Origin: Bedellia somnulentella
Lineage: Eukaryota; Arthropoda; Insecta; Lepidoptera; Bedelliidae
Reading direction: 5' to 3'
Length of the DNA: 64,000 nucleotides
Assembly: GCA_963576735.1 (NCBI GenBank)
Contig: OY755183.1
Span: forward strand, 12,233,213 to 12,297,212
Position numbers and translations under genes: made by a program. The stretch's first letter is position 1. Each line of letters opens with the position of its first letter. Shown in pieces: positions 1 to 10,629 of the stretch. The notes under the pieces are model-generated. The model saw only the letters and a list, made by a program, of their open reading frames with translations. It made no database searches and was not told the DNA's origin.

Positions 1-800
1 GTTATGGTGTCAACGGAAGAGTTAATGTATAATTCACATTTAGAGAAATTTAATTCAAGGCCTATCATACTAAAAGAATCCATAATAGTTTGTAAATCCC
101 TTAATACTACGGATGCATCCCCCGCAATAGTTCCATCGTCTAAATACCATATATTGAATTTTGATCGTAGAGTTTTGATTGTAGGGTTAATGGCCAAGCT
201 AAAAATGGCTGGTCCAAGTGGGTCACCTTGTTGACAGCCTGTAGCCGAGGGAATAACCGAATCTTTGAAAACTAAGGAAGCTGCTTCGCTATAACATTGC
301 CATAGATATTTATAGTATAAAGGTATATGTTCTTTAGCTTGTGACAGCATGGCACCTCTGCATATAGAATTAAATGCATTTTTTACGTCAACCTTCATAA
401 AAACTTGTGGTTTCCCTAATCTCAAAAAGGTTCTGGCTGCATGAACCGCAGCCTCACATCCTCCGCGACTCCCAAAACCTAACTGTGTTGGCTGAAAAAG
501 AGTGGTTAGTTCTGGTAATATTCTTTTGCAGCATATCTTTGATACAAGGCGGCGAATAGTATTACCTACAGCTATGGGTCGAATGCCACCATCTTTTTTA
601 TTAAGTGCAATTAAATTTGCCCCATACAGAATAGTAACTGCCTCGTTACAAACACTCCCTCTTAACATTAAATTTGCCAATTCTGCAATGTTTGTTAACA
701 ACGTACGGCCAATGTCACCAGTAATGTTAGAAACTAAATCTTTTAAATGCTGCGGAGCCATGCCATCAAGACCAGCTGCTGAACCACCTTTAAAATACAT
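1..800 (-). pseudogene. 5'-truncated non-LTR retrotransposon reverse transcriptase (open at window edge)
   Basis: Read on the minus strand from about position 800 down to 1, one frame stays open for about 265 codons and continues past the window edge. It shows the ordered reverse transcriptase motifs: a GLDGMAPQHLKDL block, then LIALNKKDGGIRPIAVG, then QLGFGSRGGCEAAVHAAR, the first catalytic aspartate in VDVKNAFNS, the GCQQGDPLGPAIFSL block, and the catalytic box as WYLDDGT, where most LINEs have FADD. No endonuclease or gag region precedes it. The frame meets a stop just beyond about 810, so the copy appears cut at its 5' end near 797. The YLDDG box resembles a group of RT proteins seen in many invertebrates; the clade was not assigned. 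The RT core itself has no internal stop, which suggests a fairly young insertion. Confidence 0.82.
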
Positions 801-1156
801 ACACATTTCATATTACAATTGTGTACAATACAGTCGAAAAATACACTTGTGTTTATTTCGATTCAAATTAGTAAGTGTATTCTTTTCCATATTCAGTATA
901 TGAAAAATAATTAATTTTCGTGATGAATGTAAGTGATTAAGCATCTCATTTCGGGACAATAAGAGATGATTGATTGATGATAATATACCATTGTAGAGCG
1001 ACATAAGTGTTATTTTTGGTAATGCAGTTGGAAAACCATCACCAAACATATAAGTAACAAAATATCACCTTGTCTCCTTCGACTCTGGCCCTCCCTTTTA
1101 GAATAAATTAGGGGAGGTAGGTGAGGTATGGTTATATTTATAAATTAAATGTTAAA

Positions 1157-1406
1157 ACATACATACATACATATACTCACGGCTATAAATCCCTAAAAGG
1201 GGTAGCCAGAGCTGAGAAATAATAAATTCCTCAGCCACTTTTGGAAGTTGAGGCGGGAAAAGATGGTAGAATAAAGGTTGTTGGTGATGGGTCTCCAACT
1301 GCATCGCCCAAAAATCTCTTAAAAAGCCCCAAGTCCGTTAGTCGCCTCTTACGTACACCCACCGGAAGAAATGGGGTAGTGCTTTTCTAAGCCGACACTA
1401 CACAGC
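1157..1406 (-). repeat. SINE A (TGTA-tailed short retroposon), near full length
   Basis: Near-complete copy of the commonest repeat in the window. In its own direction the unit starts GCTGTGTAGTGTCGGCTTAG, runs about 250 nt, and ends with the hairpin ACCCC..GGGAT, GCCGTGAGTATA and a (TGTA)n tail. Here it lies reversed, so the CATA tail comes first and the head ends at 1406. It has no ORF, and its Pol III promoter boxes are not convincing. Confidence 0.8.
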
Positions 1407-1427
1407 TGTTAAAACGTATTGACACTA

Positions 1428-1552
1428 TAGCTCAATTGGCGACAGGGGCGTATACCCGGAGGTCGTGGGTTCGATCCCCGCTAGTGTCGATTTTTTTTCC
1501 CTTTATTTATTAGAAATAATCCCCAGATGAGGTTTTTATGAACAAAAAATAT
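1428..1552 (+). repeat. SINE C, short tRNA-headed SINE
   Basis: A tRNA-like head (box A around TATAGCTCAATTGG, box B GGGTTCGATCCCC) is followed by an A/T-rich body with CCCTTTATTTATTAG and a 3' part with AATAATCCCCAGATGAGG and ATGAACAAAAA. It shares head, body and end with the copies at 31971, 44131 and 55319, and is the only one here without inversion. Confidence 0.72.
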
Positions 1553-1862
1553 TCTAATGTACCGTTATAGTTTTATATTCGTAATTAAAATGTGCTAATT
1601 TTTATATTCGTTTGTTCATTGACTCAGTCACAAGTCCATGAACTCTCGATTCTGGCACAATGCTCTGAATAAATCACGACAAGCCCACATTAATACCCAA
1701 ATGAATTGAGCAACCATGTTAATATTTAGGATAAGACAATTGTTGTTATGTTTCAGATTAGCTGTTTAGTGGCTTGAAATAACAATAACCCATTATTACC
1801 GGGGGTTGGCGTAAGAGGTCACTTTTGGGGCTTTTAAAGTGACGTAATATATTTATTACATT

Positions 1863-2065
1863 GCTGTGTAGTGCCGGCGTAGAATAGCACTACCCCATTT
1901 CTTCCGGTGAGTGTACGTAAGAGGCGACTAACGGTATTGGGACTTTTAAGGGTTTTTTTGGGCGATGCGTTTGGAGACCCATCACCAACAACCTTTATTT
2001 TACCATCTTTTCCCCACTCATCCTTCCAAAAGCGGCTGAGGAATTTCTAATTCCTACGTTTTCTT
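1863..2065 (+). repeat. SINE A, 3' end missing
   Basis: Head and body match the family through the GGCTGAGGAATTTCTAATTCC block. The sequence then diverges, so the terminal hairpin and tail are absent. Confidence 0.72.
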
Positions 2066-2097
2066 CCTAAGCTTTTCTCCATCTATATACTTGATAA

Positions 2098-2342
2098 ATA
2101 ACATACATACATATTCTCACGCCGCCCGTTAGTTCCCATTGGGGTCGATACGATCCGGGCAAACCTCTCTAGCTTCGTTCACATCAATCTTTTCATAAAT
2201 GCTCTTTTATTCTTCTTACTTCGGACACTTGCCTTTTTGAGCACATTTTCTATTTGATCCAAATGTGGCCTCCTAGGCCGTCCTCTACTAACATTACCTT
2301 CCACATTGGCTCCATATATTTCTTTGATAAATAAATCGCCAC
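2098..2342 (-). repeat. LINE H 3' end fragment
   Basis: Reverse-oriented 3' end of the LINE whose ORF ends in an [15 protein letters not shown] tail. The peptide [21 protein letters not shown] then VRSKKNKRAFMKRLM is readable on minus, followed outward by the ACCCCAATGGGAA hairpin region and CATACATA tail. It is 5' truncated. Confidence 0.72.
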
Positions 2343-2363
2343 ATATAATCCGAGATAAAATAA

Positions 2364-2525
2364 TCAGTGTTAACCACCACAACCTTCATCTCGCCATCTT
2401 TTCCCCACTCAACTTTCCAAAAGTGGCTGAGGAATTTCTAATTCCTTAGCTCTGGCTACCCCTTTTAGTTTTTATAGCGGTGACCCCACCCCTGTTTATA
2501 GCCGTGAGTATATGTATGTACTCGT
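2364..2525 (+). repeat. SINE A, 5' truncated
   Basis: Begins in the ACCACAACCTTCATCTCGCC region and ends with GCCGTGAGTATATGTATGTA. There is a short internal duplication in the terminal hairpin region. It lies directly downstream of a LINE H fragment in the opposite orientation. Confidence 0.7.
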
Positions 2526-3007
2526 ATATGTTAACCACCCTCAAAGATGCAAAATGAACTGACACAGAGCTGTAGGCTCAATCCAAAATTTGGGCATTTC
2601 TTTCTATAGATTTAAAGCTGTGCTGTTCCCAATGATTTATCTAGGATTGACAATAAACTATTTTACAACAAAGCTGAGCGTTAGTGTTATAAATATGACA
2701 TGACTTCGTAAACATCATCGATCACACAATTGCATAGAAGTTTTACTGGCATAACCTCTTACGTACACGTTATACTATACATAAATTACAATGTTGACTG
2801 GTGAACACTAAACAAGTAATGGCTGGAAACCATCGAGGTCACTCAGACAAACCGACTTCCTAAATTAACTATCAGTTTTAGCTGAATCGATAATTTTATT
2901 TGCGTCATTGCTCACACCACTTCTTGGTACACGATTTTCAGTTTACAGTACAGCTTGTAGTTATAATTTAATGTAAACATCATGTTAATGTTAATGCCAT
3001 CAACTGC

Positions 3008-3262
3008 ATCCGTAATCTAGCGGTATCGCGCTCGGCTTCAAATCCGGAACCGATCGGGTTTGAACCCCAGAGGGGTAAACTCTTAATACAGGCTTGAATC
3101 ACTCGATCATCCGAAAATTATACTTAATTTAATACTAATACTACTGTCCGTGTTTCAAACGGCACGTTAAGTCGTCGGTCCCAGCACGGTAGTTGTCTTA
3201 ATTCTACCAACCTGCATTTTGTCGGCTAGTGGACTATGGTCAAATAATCCTATATAGTGTAG
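3008..3262 (+). repeat. SINE D, tRNA-headed SINE
   Basis: The head has a tRNA-like box A (TAATCTAGCGG) and box B (GGGTTTGAACCCC). The body contains ATCCGAAAATTATACTTAA, a GGCACGTTAAGTCGTCGG block and GGACTATGGTC. A reversed and longer copy lies at 13559-13822; the present one lacks the 3' hairpin end. Confidence 0.68.
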
Positions 3263-3283
3263 GTTTTTTATTTATATAAAAAA

Positions 3284-3522
3284 CGCCGTGTAGTGCCGGC
3301 TTAGAATGTCGCTACCCCTTTCTACCCACGGGTGTCGTAAGAGGCGACTAAGGGTATTAGGGCTTTTTATTGGATTTTTGGGCGATGCGGTTGGAGACCC
3401 ATCACCAAAAACCTTTATTTTACCGCCTTTTCCCCACTCAACTTCCAAAAGTGGCTGAGGAATTTATAATTCCTTGGCTCTGGCTACCCCTTCTAGGGAA
3501 TTATAGCCGTGAGTATATGTGT
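3284..3522 (+). repeat. SINE A, near full length
   Basis: Starts GCCGTGTAGTGCCGGCTTAG and ends GCCGTGAGTATATGTG. It belongs to the sub-type with CCCACGGGTGTCG after the head. Confidence 0.78.
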
Positions 3523-3529
3523 AATGTGT

Positions 3530-4230
3530 ATAACTGCATTGGTTGCTGCTGGGCCCTGTGGCCTAAGCGGCTTTTTATGACTTCCCATGTATGTGTGCCG
3601 GGCAGCTGAGGGTAGCCCTGGCGGGGCAAAGGTTGTGTACCTAAGCTAAATATAATAGAGAGGAGAAATTAGCTCTAACCAAGTGACCAAGCGGGAGACT
3701 TATGTCATACATTGCGAACTCTCGCGTTCTTCGGGAGGCCAGTGGCAGGCAAAAGGAGGTTCTAATTTGGGATTCTAGGCCAGCGAGGTCGGTGTCTGTA
3801 GTGGTATGTTCTTTGACCTTGAGCGCTGGTGGCCTCTCAGGCCTTAAGCTCGCGGGTGATTGGGACGACGGGATCCGAGAGAAGGCTACGAGGGCGCCTC
3901 TGTAAATTTCCGACGTCCGGTGAGATTGTGTAATCGAGCGAAGTTCGAAGTAATGGATTGGGGTGATTTCGACTTCGAGATTTCTTTGAAGTTACCTTTG
4001 ATTGTAGCAAGTTCTAAGTCTGTGTTTAAATCATAGTTCCTTACATATCAAGGCATGAACTGCCTCCTTGCGCATAAACCTATTTTGTACCACCTGGAGG
4101 CGATGTATCAGGCCCGCTCTGGCGTGTGCAAACGCAACACTACCGTACGAGAGGACTAATCGTATTTATAGGGTAGGTTCGAGCCTTCGGTTAAAATTAT
4201 GGGTTCGAGAAAGCTCACAACACTGATTTT
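3530..4230. other. GC-rich segment of unknown nature
   Basis: About 700 bp clearly richer in G and C than its surroundings. It starts at the end of a SINE A tail and contains GCCCTGGCGGGGCAAAGG, GCGGGAGACTTATGTC and TACGAGAGGACTAATCG. The longest open frame is 67 codons and I recognise no domain. It is not a recognisable rRNA or tRNA. A LINE 5' untranslated region is possible but not shown. Confidence 0.35.
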
Positions 4231-4888
4231 CAGTCGGCAAATGTTTCTCTTGCTTACTTACTTGCCAAAGCCTTGCCAAAGCCTTGCCTTACTCTCCTGT
4301 CGTATGGTACCTACAAATAACTCACCAAATTCACGACATACACACTAGTAGCCTACTCTCATTATGTCTCCTGTTATATTTTTTTTACATTAGCTTCACC
4401 TGTATGTATGTGGGTATTGTATGTATGTACTCCGATTCCTCTAAGCTCGATTCAGACCTACTTTAAACTGACCGATTAATTTAAATTTTTATACACGTAT
4501 CGAGAGAATGGGACAATATAATAATTTCATAGGTTCATCTTGTTTAAGGTCAACTGGATTAAATAATTTTAAATGATTCAGTACTAAAAAGTTAAAACAA
4601 TGTACTTTACAAAACTGAAAAACACGCTGATGAAGCATATTTATCTAAAAAGTGAAAAATAATTACCAAAAAAAGGTGAAAATCTTAAGAAAGCGTAGGT
4701 TGCTCCGTAGACGAAATATGTGGCACAGAGCTTGTCAGTTTTTTTTAACTATATTTATCCTCACTCGCCAGTTTTAGTAATGGGGAGGAACAGAGTATCG
4801 CCCGATAACAATTGAAAGTCATCCGTACCTTCAGTTGACTTTATTGTAATTCGTGAACAAACATGGCATTGCAATTTGCGTAACATTA
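4231..4888. other. No gene seen
   Basis: AT-rich sequence with short homopolymer runs. I found no exon, repeat terminus or structured element in it. Confidence 0.4.
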
Positions 4889-5153
4889 AATATACATACA
4901 TACATATACTCACGGCTATAAATCCCTTAACGGGGTAGCCAGAGCTTTGGAATCATTGGAATGAAAAATTCCTCTGCCCCTTTTGGAAGTTGATTGGGGA
5001 AAAGATGATAATAATTAATGTTTTTGGTGACGGGTCTCCAACCACATCGCCCAAAAATCACTTAATAAGCCCCTGTACCCTTAGTCGCCTCTTACGATCA
5101 CCCACGGGTAGAAATGGGGTAGTGTTATTCTAAGCCGACACTACACGGCTAAA
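4889..5153 (-). repeat. SINE A, near full length
   Basis: The CATACATA tail at 4889 and the head GCCGACACTACACGGC at 5153 are both present. It contains the variant hairpin CCCTTAACGGGG and is closest to the copy at 34955-35205. Confidence 0.8.
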
Positions 5154-6010
5154 CAGCATAACATTAAATATATGTCCAAATTACCTGTATATATTTATTT
5201 CCATAATATTAAGATAAATTAAAATTTACAGAACGAAACGTATTAACTAAGGTGGAAGTCCGAAGAGAGGATAATAAAACAACACATATGAGAATATTGA
5301 AACCGACAACTGCAGTAAGAAATAGGATTATTCTATCCTAAGCCGACACTGCACAGCATTTTAATAAGACGTCATTAGTAAATGAACGCATTACTCAATT
5401 ACTTACATTATCAGAATTGATTTATTTTTGAAACATTATCAATGACTCACAATTACCAGAACTAACAAATTAACACAATAGTTTTATTTCATTCTTAAAT
5501 ATATATTTTTTGTTTTATGTCTGGAAGGGTTCTACACTAAACTTAATGAAAAGGCCCTGAGATTATCTATACGTATGAATATACATTATTTACGATGTAT
5601 TTAAAGTCTTAAACTAAAAATAGTTGTTTAATACCTTATAAAATATATTTGGTGACAGGGATCGGATGGAAAGTACCTACTGCACTGTACCTACACTAAT
5701 ATAAAAACGTGACACAGTGCTTTTAGCGATAAACAAAGATGAGTTTATATCACGAGTGTTTCTACATGTGACAAAGATAAAAGGGATTATGTACACGAAT
5801 TACTGATTAGCATTCATATTTAGTGAACATCTATAAAAATGATTGGCCGACTTCATAAAGATTATTTAATAATATTTATTTTTTTATATAGCTAAGCACA
5901 AAATTATGTCACAAAATGAGTTAATTCCGACCAACCCTGTCTTTATACTCCACACAAAAACGTAGCATCTAATGAGTCATTCGCGTTGTCAGATATTTCT
6001 AGGGTTGTGC
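5154..6010. other. No gene seen
   Basis: AT-rich non-coding sequence. A short SINE A head fragment (CCTAAGCCGACACTGCACAGC) remains near 5337-5357. Nothing else is recognisable. Confidence 0.4.
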
Positions 6011-6244
6011 CTACCCACTTCTAGGGCTATAAATCCCTAAAAGGGGTGGCCAGAGCTTCAGACTACGAAAAACCTCAGCCAATTTTTGAAGTGAAGTGGG
6101 GAAAAGATTGTAATACAAATGTTGTTAGTGGTCTTCCAAGTTCTGATGGGTCTTCAACCGCATCACGCAAGAATCACTTAAAAAGCCCCAATTCCCTCGT
6201 CCCGTACGAACACCTACGGGCAGTAATGGTGTGACACAATACAG
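6011..6244 (-). repeat. SINE A, diverged
   Basis: The hairpin end (GGGCTATAAATCCCTAAAAGG) is at the left and a decayed head at the right. The microsatellite tail is missing. Confidence 0.68.
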
Positions 6245-6736
6245 CATTCTAAGGATTAGTAATCAATATACCAAGATGCTGTTTTTATAAAGGCGTGATG
6301 TCGATTTCTCTAATAGTTCTCTAATGGTTCGGCTCTTGTGTTCTCTAATCGAGGTCACCAGGTACTCCAGATCTTTGATTATCTTGGTTTTTATAGTTTT
6401 CCCTTTTTGTGGCATCATCATACACAGCATTCTAGGGCTTAGTAATCAATATATATGATTGTCAACAAATCCTACAAACATAAAAAGCCAGACTCATTTA
6501 AAAGAGACTTGCGGAAGAAGCACAATGACCTGAGTGACCTTACTCAAGCCTAGCGGTTGAGTTGAGACCTTATAAAATCAGCGATTTCATTTAAAGCACT
6601 TCGCCGTATAACCAGTTAGGATACATTTTACTTCCTTCTTACAGTCAAATAGCAAGAGAATTGCATATCCTTTTACGCATCGGCTATGTATCCCATTCAG
6701 AATTATAAATCCGTCCTCCACGAACCACGTTAGCTA

Positions 6737-6966
6737 TCTGTCGACTTAGAATATCACTACCTCATTTCTTCCCATGGGTGTATTTAAGAGGCGACTAAGG
6801 GTGTTGAAGCTTTTTATGTAATTTTTGGGCGATGCGGTTAGAGATTCATTACCAACAACCTTTATTTTACCATCTTTTTCCCACTTAACTTTCACAAGTG
6901 GCTGAGGAATTTCTAATTCCTTAGCTCTGGCTAACCCCTTATATAATATATGTATGTATGTATGTA
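6737..6966 (+). repeat. SINE A
   Basis: Head CTGTCGACTTAGAATATCAC, body and TATGTATGTATG tail are present. The tail hairpin is partly lost. Confidence 0.75.
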
Positions 6967-7504
6967 CGTTTGGGAATGAAGTGGGTAGAAGACTGAATAG
7001 CCGCAAAACCCTAAATCGGGATCACAATTACATCTTGCATCACTTTTTGGAGACTGGTTTACCCACAAAGTAGTAAGGCATTTAAAAAGATGTAATGTTG
7101 CAATTGCAAATGTAAAATGAGAAGCGCGATGGGAAATGTAAGGAATTTAACTGGATCTTGGGTCAGTCCCTTTTTGATGAGTAAGCTTGAATGAATTACG
7201 TGGTCAGTTGTTGTCAAGTTTTATTGCATGTTGGTATAGGAAGGAAACTCTGTTTTAAGTAACTAAGATTAGAAAACTTATTGAGTTCTACTTAAAGTAT
7301 GTTCTTCTGGCTGCGTTCTGAAAGCTTATAGAATTTGTCAAACGCTTCGTTAGTTGTATTGTAACCTATTTTGTAAGTCAATAAATAAATATTCTTTTTT
7401 ATATACCTATTTAATTACTACCGTAAATACTTTAAATGAGAATAAACCTGAAATCGATGGTAATAGACATTGGTATGATAAATCGCGTCAAGGAAAGTTT
7501 TTAA

Positions 7505-7606
7505 CAAAAAAATCTAACTCCCTATAGTTTCCAAAAGCTGAGGAATTTTAAACTCTGAAGTTAAAGCTACCTTTTTTTAAATGTATAGCTGTGATTAAAC
7601 TCGTAT
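7505..7606 (+). repeat. SINE A, old 3' fragment
   Basis: Only the AAAGCTGAGGAATTTTAAAC block and a decayed ATAGCTGTGATTAAACTCG end are left. Confidence 0.45.
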
Positions 7607-8372
7607 ATTGGATGTACGGTTAATTTAGGAAATAAATACATAATTATGTCTAATAGGGCGTGGCGCGTATTTAGTTGATAAATTCAATGCCTGTTTTGTA
7701 GCAGTTTCGGGTGTAAATATATGGGCGTAGTCTAGTTCAAACAAACACGATAGTAAGTAATACAACGTACCGGACAAGAGGTCGTGACATTTCAGGGTGG
7801 CTCACCCTTATTTGACTATTTTTATTAAGTCTCCAGCTTATTTTTTTGTTGTGAAATGCTCCACATATAAAAGACTGAATTGTGACAAAGCCTAAGAATT
7901 CGTTTTAACGTAAGAGTTGTTTAGTCAAAATAAAAATATTTTTAAAAATCAATAGAAGAAACAAAACTGTTCTCTGTACGTTTTCCTTGACTCTTAACTG
8001 GTACACTTACATAAAAAAGTGGAATAATTAAAACCTAGTAATTTGAAATACTTATACAAGTCTGAAAATCAAAACCATAATTTAAAGTTTTTTTAAAATT
8101 ATCTAATTACTCCGAGATAGGAACCGACTAAACGTATTTTTAAAAGGTCTGAAGCATCAATTCAAGGTAAATTAAATTCTCTGCAGAAAAATTTGTTTAT
8201 TTATGATCTTATTGCAACGGAAGCCAATAAAATCATATTGGTTTTTGTTTTTCATAATCTCAAAAAAGTTTTATTTTTTTATTTTTTTTTGTTTATAATT
8301 AATTTAAATTTGATTAATTAAATAAAAATAAATTGTTAATTTCTATTTAATTTTTATTATTATTATTTTAAA
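7607..8372. other. No gene seen; AT-rich
   Basis: Long A/T runs, especially 8260-8370. No coding or structured element was recognised. Confidence 0.4.
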
Positions 8373-9330
8373 CTAGTGGATGGTCCCAGCTTCGCACGGG
8401 TAGCGTTGTTTTTTTAAATATCTGAGGTTTCTTTCTTGAGTCACTGCTCAAGCATTGTGAAATTCAGCGTAATGTTTTCAATTTATTAAATTTATAGCAC
8501 TCCCTAAACAGTGTAGTTTGGTGATTTTGAATGCGCTTTAATGAACGGTTCAGTTTTTCCGTTTAATAGCAAATTTTGGAATAAAACGCTATGATGTATT
8601 TATAACAATCTAAAAAATAAATCATTACGTGTTGTAGGATGCAACTACTGGCGCCATCTAGTATTTTATAAGTAAATTAGTAACGATTCGGTTTTGGTCA
8701 CGGGCGCGATGGCTTATTTTATGTATAATTTCGGTGTTTCTCTACCGATTTCTATGATTCTTTTTTTATTGAATAGGTAATAATGTAACCTTATTTAAAT
8801 TAGGATGAGTGAGAGGTTTAAAAACGTAAGAGTAAACAAATACAATCAGAATGTTCCGAACTGCTAAGCTATCAGGAATTACACGTGTTATTGTGAGTCA
8901 ACCGTAAAAGATAGACATAAACTGTCGAGGTTTTTTTTTTAGATAATTTTATGAAAAATATTTCCGTGATAGATGATTTCTATGTAACTTTGACCATTTA
9001 GGCTGCACACGCGAGGGAAGCTTAAAAAATGGAGTAACTTCTCCCGTTTTCCCAAAATTTCCCAAAATTCCCCTTTACTACTCTGCTGAAAAGTATACAA
9101 AAACCTGCCCAGAAGTATGGAGAATAATTGTCCCAAGTTTCGTTAAAATCCGTCGAGTAGTTTTTGTTTCCATAAGAAACATACAAACCGAGAGACAGAC
9201 AGACAGACAAAAATTTTACTGATTGCATTTTTGGCATCAGTATCGATCCCTAAATACCACCTGATAGTTATTTTGAAAATATATTTCATGTACAGAATTG
9301 ACCTCTCTACAGATTTATTATAAGTATAGA
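8373..9330 (-). mobile_element. Non-autonomous Helitron, copy 1
   Basis: On the minus strand the element begins TCTATACTTATAATAAATC (5' TC at 9330, host A beyond it). It ends with a GC-rich terminal region CCCGTGCGAAGCTGGGA and CCACTAG at 8373, followed by host T. This is Helitron architecture: TC start, hairpin region, CTAG end, insertion between A and T, no target duplication. The unit is 958 bp and carries a (GACA)n stretch near 9195-9210. It has no Rep/helicase ORF. A second copy with the same ends lies at 51717-52676. Confidence 0.82.
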
Positions 9331-9357
9331 TTGCTGCATGTTTTGTTAATTATAATA

Positions 9358-9731
9358 ATAACATAAAACATAAACGTTCACGCCGTTTTATCCCCGAAGG
9401 GGTTGGCAGAGGTACCAATACTCCTGAACTCACATGGCAAGCGCCATCTAGTTTCCAGAGAAGGTACCCACGTTTTGCTTAGACAGTGTACTCACGTGAT
9501 AGGGGGCAGGCCTATCGCCGTTTTGTACGAATACACTGTCACATGACTAAGTACAACTCAGCCATGTGGGTTTCCTCACGATGTTTTCCCTCACCGTTAG
9601 CAACCATGATAAATTAACCACACATATGACTTTAGAAAAGACAAATTGGTGTAGGCCCGTCCCAGGATTGGAACTCACGCCCTTCTGTTTTTCGGGCGGG
9701 TGTTCTTACCCACTGGACTATCATGTCGTTG
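9358..9731 (-). repeat. SINE B, tRNA-headed SINE, full length
   Basis: Reversed copy. The AACATAAAACATAAA tail and TATCCCCGAAGGGGTTGG hairpin are at the left, and the tRNA-like head (reverse of GATAGTCCAGTGGGTAAGA) ends near 9731. It belongs to the family defined by the clean copy at 56904-57257. Confidence 0.76.
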
Positions 9732-10380
9732 TTAATTATCTGTCTAATTTAATTTAATTTATTTATTTATGTGTTTGTATTTCATTTTGTTTTGTTTATA
9801 TTTTATGGGCCACATGTAGATGGCTGAAATTAAGACTTGTTTATTTATTTAAACTAATACTATACCTAACTAATAAAATCGTAGATACCGGAATGACGGC
9901 TCTCCCACTTTCGGCAGCATGCTATTCTAAGACAAATGGTTCTCGGTTTAATAATACTAGGTAACAATTTAAGCTTGCCAGTACAAGTAAATATAATTTA
10001 ACATACATTAGATGTCAGTAACATGTTAATTATGAAATTAAATAAACTATCAGATATCATAAAAACGCATTCAAATAAAAAAATAATACAAGATCTAATT
10101 CATCTACAAGCCCTTTTCTGTGTACAGTGTTTTATTTCAATTGATGAACGGCAAAGGTTGTAAGAGTGTCTTCCTGAGTCAGGAATCCTGACCTTTACCT
10201 CCATTCTCAAATATAAGCTAGTTATACTACATAGTTTTCTAAAACAACAACAAGGGCTGACCGCGCGATTTATAATTCTGATTACGCAATTAAGGTATGA
10301 ATCACATTGTTGTTATTGTCAAAAAAGGCTTGGTTTTCAAGTAGATAAAGGTACTAGTCCTCCGGTACTTCGTATTTCTT
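9732..10380. other. No gene seen
   Basis: AT-rich spacer upstream of the small two-exon gene. A TTTATTTATTTA stretch lies at its left end. Confidence 0.4.
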
Positions 10381-10483
10381 GTGCTATGTTATGTGAGTCA
10401 TCACTTCGGTGCGTTCTCGGTGCATTCGGTACACCCGTTCTCGGCACGCTCACGAACAAGCCACTCCACAAACAACACAAACC

Positions 10484-10492
10484 AGTCAGTCG
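10484..10492 (+). promoter_or_regulatory. Candidate initiator (TCAGT) of the small gene
   Basis: TCAGT at 10486-10490 matches the arthropod initiator consensus. It lies 140 nt upstream of the ATG, inside a locally GC-richer stretch typical of a 5' untranslated region. No TATA box is evident. Assignment is by position only. Confidence 0.35.
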
Positions 10493-10629
10493 GTAATAAC
10501 CAACCAGCGATAACAAGCGCCAAAACCGCGCTTCGGAAAGCGAACCAAAGTGATTCGAAACTTAAATTGACACAATTCGGCGGGAACACAAAAATAGAAC
10601 ATTCCTGAAAGTTTCGTTGTTTTTTTATT

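Noticed and set aside
4..903. + strand frames of 76 and 133 codons
   Set aside because: Antisense shadows of the minus-strand reverse transcriptase.
4120..4170. 28S rRNA-like motif (TACGAGAGGAC)
   Set aside because: Only this short resemblance to the sarcin-ricin region; the flanks do not match rRNA.
8939..9237. Minus-strand frames shared by the two Helitron copies (also 52356-52583)
   Set aside because: Shared because the elements are copies; frames differ in length, contain the (GACA)n repeat and have no Rep or helicase motif.
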